A stretch of 25,257 nt of DNA from Oppiella nova (Eukaryota > Arthropoda > Arachnida > Sarcoptiformes > Oppiidae): NCBI GenBank assembly GCA_905397405.1, contig CAJPVJ010000344.1, forward strand, positions 1 to 25,257. The letters run 5' to 3'. Below, piece by piece: positions 12,251 to 25,257 of this stretch (the first letter of the stretch is position 1; each line of letters begins with the position of its first letter). The notes under the pieces are model-generated. The model ran no database searches, was not told the DNA's origin, and saw only the letters and a list, made by a program, of their open reading frames with translations. Position numbers and translations under genes: made by a program.

Positions 12251-12888
12251 CACACAACTGTCCGCTTATTAGTTGTTATTATCAACACAAATAGTCACAT
12301 GAAATGCCTTAAACTTGTTTTTAATTATTTAAAATTTCTATCAAAAATTAATTACAATAATTTGTTTATCATTTGTTTTATGTTTAATAACAGTTTAAAT
12401 CGGTTTAAACTCTTGAAACTATTTATACAGAGCTGTGTATAGATTGTAGTGTTTTATATAGCATTGAGATGTAATTAATGTGTATTTTAATTACTCGTCA
12501 ATTAATGAATGATTTTTATTTATTTAACTAATAGTCGGCAGCATTGAGTGGATCGGTATGTGTTTGTGATCACAGTTTTTATCAGTCGATTCACTCAATA
12601 ATTTAGTAAATAATACAATCAATTGGTTATGAGGGGGAGGGGTATAGAGAAACTCATATTGAATTAGAGCTGTGGGTGCAGTCAATATGATAATGGGTTG
12701 TATGGTTAGGCGCGGGTGAATGGGAGCCGAGTAGTCGGCGCCCAATTAATTAAAATCATAAATTAATACACAAATAGATAATTAATAAGCAATTAAACAT
12801 AAAAATAAACGTTTGCTTTCTTATACACTATATATAATCAGTCATCAAATAAACCAATGGAAAGACCAATGAGTGGTCAGGCAGTGGT
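12251..12888. other. Convergent 3' intergenic region, AFG1L / BRWD-PHIP
   Basis: 638 bp, AT-rich on the left, with a small GC-richer patch near 12630-12740. Both flanking genes end here. TTTATT at 12515-12520 is a possible minus-strand AATAAA for the BRWD/PHIP gene. A 73-codon open frame at 12524-12745 (minus) has no recognisable features and I do not treat it as a gene. Confidence 0.7.
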
Positions 12889-19419
<6,531 letters not shown>

Positions 19420-20460
19420 GATCACTGGCGGCCACGGGATCAACACATGCGTGAGTAATGGCGTCACTGAATGTCTTGGATGACCACCGCTTCAACCAAT
19501 GCGATCACCACTCGATGGATGCAATCATTGACTAACGTATTGGTTGTGTATTCAATGCAATGGTATTACTATTGCTGTTCATGTAGTGATAATAATAGCG
19601 TTCAATGCATTCAACGCTATAGTAATCAACGATATTTCCACTGCTTGTAGCACTCACTCACTGTACGACGAAATAGTGATTTGCAATTCAGTTCACAAAC
19701 TCAGAGTCAGTCCTACAGTCAGACTGTACGGAGATTAGAGGCAAACAAATGCATTGAATGTACACTAAGGGCGCAATAATGCGAATCTATAGCAAAATGG
19801 TTACCAATGCATACATACTAATACACCCGACTCTCGCTATTAGGCACACATTCTTCATACATGTACTCTATGGTGTCTTATGTGAACCAGTTCATTTCAT
19901 GTAAGACTAATTGTAATGATAATTTAAATAGATCCTGGTGTTATTAATATCGGTATTAATTCAGTTATCACTGTATTTGTATAAATAGTTTCGATAATAT
20001 ATACCATATTGCATATAATAGCGAGACTTGTCTGTATCCCATAGAGTATGTCAAATGTCTGTCAATAGAAGGGGACGTTATTGACACAAATGTCCCGCTC
20101 GTAGACATCATTACTAAACTGAGTTTTATAATTTAGAAATACCATGCTCAATTCAATAACAATTATATCGCCGCAAAATATTTCAATCTAAATTAATATT
20201 AATTACCCTGCTAAATAAATTAATTTCTGTAAAGGTTTGGTATATATATTCAAAATTTACTAAAAATAAAACTTTAAAAATTGCACACATTTTATGCCCT
20301 TTTATGCTTACAAAAGGTGCATTACATGCAACACAAATGCATTACATAAAAAGGTGCCAAACATGAGTGCCGTATGCAATGTCACTCATGCATTGCGTGT
20401 AGATTTTGTGTGATTCATGATTTGAGTGACTGATCCAAGTGTGCAGTGATATCATCACCG
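19420..20460. promoter_or_regulatory. Divergent intergenic region between BRWD/PHIP (minus) and DHDDS (plus)
   Basis: About 1.04 kb with no gene. It should carry both promoters. Repeated small pieces occur (GCATTACAT near 20320 and 20340, AAAAGGTGC near 20313 and 20350). I see no confident TATA box or known operator, and no tRNA-like structure. Confidence 0.6.
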
Positions 20461-21423
20461 ATGAGGTCGTGGTTCAGCGACAACAACAAGCCATCGCTGG
20501 TCGAGCGGTTGTGTATCAATGTCTTGAGATGCGGACCCATTCCCAGACACGTGGCCTTCATTATGGACGGCAACCGGCGGTACGCCCGCAAGACATCTGT
20601 CGAGACCATCGATGGCCACAAAGAGGGCTTCGACCGCATGGCGCAGACACTGGAGTGGTGTCTGGAGCTGGGAGTGGATGAGGTGACGGTCTATGCGTTC
20701 GCAATCGACAACTTCAAGAGACCGGCCTCGGAGGTGAACAAACTGATGGACTTCGCGAGAGATATGTTTCAGAAGTTGTTGGACGAGAGACACAAACTGA
20801 TGGACACCGGGAAGTGTGTCCGAGTGATCGGCGATCTCTCGCTATTGGCTCCAGACATACAGCAATTGGTGGCCGAGATCGTCCTGTTGACCAAAGATAA
20901 TCGACACAAAGTGCTCAACATCTGCTTCCCCTACGCCTCCAGACACGAGATGACGGAAGCGCTCCAAGAGTTGCAGACATGTGTCCGAAATGGTCTCATC
21001 CGCGAGTCGGATATCAACGAGTCGTTGATATCGAAGTTCTTGTACACGAGTCAGTCGTCAGATCCCGATCTACTGGTGCGCACCAGTGGTGAGACCCGTT
21101 TGAGTGACTTCTTGTTATGGCAGACGAGCTTTTCGGTGATAGCGTTCGCGGATGTCTTGTGGCCAGAGTTCACGATTTGGGACTTATTCTCAGCCATTCT
21201 TTATTATCAACGCAATTGTGGATCAGTTAAAAATGCCAAACAGTTGTACGAATCACGGCTTAATGACATCGAAGAATCAGCTGATGATACCATCGATGAT
21301 AGATTGGACGCCACGAGGTCTACAAGAAGTCAACGAATCGCTGATTGTTTATTGTATTTAGAAAACAAACGATTGAATCAATTGAAATGCATGTGTAATA
21401 AAGGGGTGAAAGTGGACACTTGA
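20461..21423 (+). CDS. DHDDS: DHDDS-like dehydrodolichyl diphosphate synthase catalytic subunit (320 aa, single exon)
   Basis: DHDDS with its partner NUS1 forms the cis-prenyltransferase of the ER membrane. It extends farnesyl diphosphate with isopentenyl diphosphate to make the dolichol precursor for protein glycosylation. Seen: HVAFIMDGNRRYA with the catalytic Asp at about residue 36, VTVYAFAIDNFKR at 76-87, and RTSGETRLSDFLLWQ at 207-221, the diphosphate-binding region. LWPEFTIWDLF follows. ATG at 20461 gives MRSWFSDNNKPSLVERL, which aligns with the family start; an upstream in-frame GTG is not needed. Length agrees with human (about 333 aa). No intron interrupts 963 bp, unlike its neighbours. 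NUS1 is excluded by the intact MDGNRR motif. Confidence 0.97.
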   Translation: MRSWFSDNNKPSLVERLCINVLRCGPIPRHVAFIMDGNRRYARKTSVETIDGHKEGFDRMAQTLEWCLELGVDEVTVYAFAIDNFKRPASEVNKLMDFARDMFQKLLDERHKLMDTGKCVRVIGDLSLLAPDIQQLVAEIVLLTKDNRHKVLNICFPYASRHEMTEALQELQTCVRNGLIRESDINESLISKFLYTSQSSDPDLLVRTSGETRLSDFLLWQTSFSVIAFADVLWPEFTIWDLFSAILYYQRNCGSVKNAKQLYESRLNDIEESADDTIDDRLDATRSTRSQRIADCLLYLENKRLNQLKCMCNKGVKVDT

Positions 21424-21952
21424 CAGCACCGGTACTCTTATCTCAGACTTATACCCAAAACTGTATTTTAGTTGTATTGTAATTAAGATTATTTTTCTAA
21501 TTAATAATTTATACGATAAGTGAATGACTATTGATTTGATGGGACGGGTAGTGCATGTAAAAAGTGGTTAACCAACCGCTAAACGAATTAATGAATTATA
21601 GAAAACAAAAAGTTTTTTTCTCAACGACTCAATCAATTGAGTCAATCGTTTTAATTATGGTTTTTCTCTGTTAAGCCATTAGTTTTACAATTAAAGCAAA
21701 TTATAAGCCGATTGTCTGGTTGTATCGGCTGTTTTTTTGGACACTATTTTGTTATTAAGACACAAATATTGTGGTAACACTTATGGCCAGAATAAGAGAT
21801 TTTGTTTTTTATAATGAAATTAATTTTATATAATCATAGCGTTTATAGCGTGTGTTTATAAGTTTATGTTAATTTGTTTTCTTATATAATAATTATAATT
21901 ACATTACATTCATATATAAATGGAGAGACAGATAATGACTGTTTTATTTGAT

Positions 21953-21958
21953 AATAAA
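21953..21958 (+). terminator. Candidate polyadenylation signal for DHDDS
   Basis: AATAAA about 530 nt after the DHDDS stop. In such AT-rich DNA this hexamer is weak evidence. Confidence 0.3.
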
Positions 21959-22166
21959 ATCGTCGCTTAATATAAAGAGATATTCAATTTGAAAGACTGT
22001 TTAGTCGCCCAATGAATGGTATTTCGCGGTACGGAAAGTGGTATCTCATCTCAACCGATGATCATCGATAGGAGTTTCTCTTGTATTCACTGTACTGTTT
22101 AGGTATCAATACAATCGACACTTAATTATTTGTATGTTTCGCGGGATTTGTATGTTTTGTTGGAGT

Positions 22167-22421
22167 TTCATAAAAACACTTAAACCAGATATGCGTTAAT
22201 TGAATTAAAAACAGGTATTTAAGTAATTATACGGTAATTAAGTACTTATTAAATATAAATATCAAATTATGGGTTAATTTGTTCCTCGAGTGTATTCATA
22301 AAAACACTTAAACCAGATATGCGTTAATTGAATTAAAAACAGGTATTTAAGTAATTATACGGTAATTAAGTACTTATTAAATATAAATATCAAATTATGG
22401 GTTAATTTGTTCCTCGAGTGT
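22167..22421. repeat. Tandem 127-bp direct repeat with single-A spacer (junction 4)
   Basis: 22167-22293 is repeated exactly at 22295-22421 with A at 22294. Noncoding. Same unit length and spacer as the other three repeats, although the sequences are unrelated. Confidence 0.98.
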
Positions 22422-22830
22422 CGACCAAATGTTTGGCCGTTTTTTTTGTTCATTTCGCGGGACATGTACTCTCGGATACCGGTGCGGACCACTCACTCGT
22501 GACTTCATATGACGGCTATTTGTGCGTCAAATCACATGAGAAAATAAAACCGAAAATACTTTCAACAAAACATTCGCTGTAATAATCAAACCTTTCAAAC
22601 AAATCATTCACTCAAAATGCTCAGGGTCTATACAGTATACCAAAGATTTTACGGTAGAAATCAAACACAAAATCAAAATCCAATCAATCGGTACAAATAA
22701 CATAACTACAAGTGATGTCAATCCAAACATCGGGTAATCAAATGCAAACTTAAAACAAAAACAAAATCAAATGAAAATAAAACTTAAATAACAATCAAAA
22801 ACTCAAAAAAGGCGAACAAAAAGTTTGATT

Positions 22831-22836
22831 TTTATT
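22831..22836 (-). terminator. Candidate polyadenylation signal for macoilin
   Basis: TTTATT on the plus strand gives AATAAA on the minus strand, about 350 nt past the macoilin stop at 23185. Confidence 0.35.
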
Positions 22837-23165
22837 CACAAAAACTCATAAATAATTGTTTCAATGGTTTGTCAAATAGATTTTTTTCAGTCAATGATTT
22901 GAATTGATATTTTGGGGGAAATATTGACGACAAAAACGCTAAACATTTCAGTGGACACGAAAGGAGGCGTGAAAAACAAAAAATAATTATAAATAAATTT
23001 GTTTACGATTTAGATATACATCTCATGAGAACAAACATCAACACAAAGTCTTATCCATTAAATTGAATAATCAATTGAAGAGAACCAATGGTCGGACTAT
23101 AATAAGCGGTGAAGTCATACGCGCGAGTCGGCCCACAAGTCGAGAGAGTAGTCGTGTCCACAAAA

Positions 23166-23180
23166 ATATATATATATATA
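23166..23180. repeat. Short AT dinucleotide microsatellite
   Basis: An uninterrupted AT run of 15 bp, directly beyond the macoilin stop codon and so in its 3' UTR. Confidence 0.85.
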
Positions 23181-23184
23181 GATC

Positions 23185-25257
23185 TTAGAGATCGGGTGAA
23201 CCGGAATTGCCGGCGCCGCCCACTTTGGGCGTATAGATCGAGGCGTTCGGGTCTAATGGGGACACATTCGACATCATGTGGTCATCATTGGAGGACACCA
23301 TCGATTGCATGTATTTTTGGTGATGATTGTTGTGGTTATGGCTGTTATGGCTGTTATGGCAGCTGTTGTGACCGAAGACAGGCAGCAAACTATTGACAAT
23401 CGACTGCTCGGCGGAGAGACTGCCGTAACTGCCGTTCGGTGTCGACGGCATGACGGCCATCACTTCGGCGATCTTCGACTTGAGTTCGTCGATCTCTTTC
23501 TCGCGTTGCAGTAAAATCACTGACAAATCAATCAATACATCAGACATTATCTCATCAGTGGTCACACAAACACTTACTTCTCGTCATCTCCAACTGGCGT
23601 TTGGTCTCATCGAGAGCTGAGAATAAATCCAATTTAAGTCTCGTCTCCGCGCTTAAGCTCTTCTCCAGATGCGAGTTCTTGTCCTGCATTGCCGACAGCG
23701 CCGACATCAACACCTCGGCGTCCGTCTGAGAATTCTTGTACTGACGCAAAGCCTACACAACACACGTACACATCAGACAAAGGGAACGGGAGGACGGGTA
23801 GCAAGCAATACAAACCTTTTCGCTTTGCTTCAGCTGCTCGTCCTTCAGCTTCAACTCGTGCTGCAGTTGTTTGAGATCGTTGTCTAACTCCCGGCGCTTC
23901 TGCTTACAACTGTCGGCGCACTCGAACCGTTGGGCGGCGGCTATAGCGGCAGCCCTTTGTGCCACCTCTTCGGCCTTCTTAGCCTTCTTCTCGTTGGTCA
24001 CCTGTATCTCCAGATTGGCTTTCAGTCGCTTCTTCTCGTCGTCCAAACTCTTCTCCAACTTCTGGATCGTCTGTTTGTCGTGTTGTTTAGCGGTCACCAG
24101 ATTGTGGAGCCGTTGCTGGAGGTTCTCATTGTCCTGTCGTAGTTGTGACAACTCGTTCTTCACGGACTTGTCGTCCACCACAATGGCGTTCAGTTGGGAA
24201 CGCAGGTCCAGCTCACACTGACGGGACGCCTGTAGGTCTGCTTTCAGGCGCTTTATGTCCGCTTCCAACCTATTCGTGCAAACAGTTTGCCATCAATTAG
24301 ACAATCAATTTATGGATCTATAGTTTGTGTGTTCAACCGTTTATTATCTGATAATTTCGATAACATTAATCCCATGCTTTCATCCATTGATCTCATCATT
24401 TCATTCACACATAAGTTAACCAACAAATTAACAAATGCTAACGAAATGATAGATAAATATATTACGAGTGTTTCGATCATTATTATCTACAGTATTTACC
24501 ATTTTTCATACAAACACAATCAACTATAGCTGTAGTACAGCATTGCCTAATTTAGTGAACATGCAATTGAGTGAAAAGTTTATAAATTACTACTGCCTTC
24601 CGATTAGTCACAAATAAAACATACATTAGTTTGAAAAAACAATTCAAAAAACTGTCTATTTTATAAATGGTGTGCACTGTACGTGTTTTGTTAAATTAGC
24701 ACCAAGCACCAATTTCTACTACTTTTAAGCTTACGGACAAACAAACACTTCTAAACAACAGTGCAATCAAAATGCCAAACATATGAGTGACCCATACCTG
24801 AGTGAGTGGTCGTCCTTAACAGCGGCCGACAGATTGTTGGCGACAATATTTTTGGCTTTTTTCGCGCTATTAGTGGTACCGGTATTGGAGTTATTACTCG
24901 CAGTCGAAGACATATTATTCGACGAGTTGGCAGAGGGAGGGCCCGCACCCGACACCACGCCGTTGACGCTATTTATATTATGTGACATCCATTTGCTATT
25001 ATTGGACGTCTGGTGCGACTGCGACACCGGCCCCGATGGGGACGACCCGCCGCCCGTCAGGTTCGCTATGTTATTACCCTTTGGCGACGAGTGTCCCGAC
25101 AGGGATGTCGTCATGTTCTTCATGTGTTGCTTATTAGTGGTGTTGTTATGCTCTACGATGTCGTCGACGCCATTGTCGTCGTTATTGTCGAAGTGGTTAA
25201 GCGATGATATTTTCTTAATGATCTGATGCTCCATATATTGTAATTCATGTCTATATG
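23185..25257 (-). CDS. MACO1: Macoilin (C-terminal part, runs off right edge)
   Basis: Macoilin is a conserved ER/nuclear-envelope protein of neurons with N-terminal membrane helices and a C-terminal coiled coil. Four exons are in the window: from beyond 25257 to 24798, 24269-23816, 23752-23578, 23519-23185; junctions are in phase. The rightmost exon is open to the edge: ELQYMEHQI upstream of the first ATG matches the family's EIEYMENHI motif, so that ATG is not the start. It is followed by an N/S-rich spacer, then LEADIKRLKADLQASRQ, a long coiled coil, TDAEVLMSALSAMQDK, LSAETRLKLDLFSALDETKR and KSKIAEVMAVMPS. The end, LDPNASIYTPK plus a short G/S tail, matches the family C-terminus. A H/N-rich run (HNSHNSHNHNNHH) precedes it. 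The membrane helices lie outside the window. Confidence 0.95.
24270..24797 (-). other. Long macoilin intron (528 bp)
   Basis: AT-rich interval between donor GTATGG (24797 downward) and acceptor AG at 24271-24270. An 80-codon plus-strand open frame here (24287-24529) has no recognisable features. Nothing else seen. Confidence 0.8.

Larger units (their letters stand above)
21424..23184. other. Convergent 3' intergenic region, DHDDS / macoilin
   Basis: About 1.76 kb, AT-rich, with homopolymer T and A runs. It should hold the two 3' UTRs. It contains a suspected duplication artefact (22167-22421), two candidate polyadenylation signals and a short TA microsatellite just past the macoilin stop. 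No supportable gene. Confidence 0.75.

Noticed and set aside
12524-12745. 73-codon minus-strand frame in the AFG1L/BRWD gap
   Set aside because: No similarity, no splice context, and it lies in a convergent 3' region; probably chance.
24287-24529. 80-codon plus-strand frame
   Set aside because: It lies in an AT-rich macoilin intron and has no recognisable features.

Overview
This window is nuclear DNA from an animal. It carries six protein-coding genes rich in introns. The introns obey GT-AG, are mostly 55-90 bp long and AT-rich, and every gene has a recognisable metazoan counterpart. The compact introns and gene set suggest an arthropod, possibly a mite; that is a guess from style, not a placement. 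I saw no prokaryotic operon, transposon, rRNA, tRNA or CRISPR.

Layout, left to right: (1) 1-720, minus, the 5' part of a WASP/N-WASP gene, running off the left edge. (2) 1651-9832, minus, a complete ARFGEF3/BIG3-like gene (21 exons, 2073 aa, all junctions in phase). (3) 10397-12250, plus, a complete AFG1-like mitochondrial ATPase (7 exons, 438 aa). (4) 12889-19419, minus, a BRWD/PHIP-type WD40, Tudor-like and double-bromodomain protein (10 exons, about 1917 aa once the sequence damage below is allowed for). (5) 20461-21423, plus, an intronless DHDDS cis-prenyltransferase (320 aa). (6) 23185-25257, minus, the C-terminal part of macoilin (MACO1/TMEM57), running off the right edge. Pairs 2/3 and 4/5 are divergent; pairs 3/4 and 5/6 are convergent. 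They are unrelated housekeeping or neuronal genes with no sign of a shared pathway.

The unusual content concerns sequence integrity, not a new biological system. First, four tandem direct repeats (near 9942, 10764, 18251 and 22167) share one architecture: a 127-bp unit, a single A, then the same 127-bp unit. Such identity of length and spacer at four unrelated loci looks like unmerged k=127 contig overlaps joined by one filler base. Deleting 128 bp restores the WD40 reading frame of the BRWD/PHIP gene.

Second, at least five blocks inside the BRWD/PHIP gene (about 14277-14335, 14546-14665, 15166-15525, 16147-16266 and 16743-16862) are complemented in place without being reversed. Read as given they contain stops and nonsense. 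Read with every base complemented at its own position, they give the missing bromodomain ZA loops, conserved linkers and correctly phased splice sites. DNA replication, recombination and inversion cannot make this, so a data-processing error or deliberate edit is the simplest explanation. Automatic annotation would call this gene broken or bromodomain-less; I think the real gene is intact.
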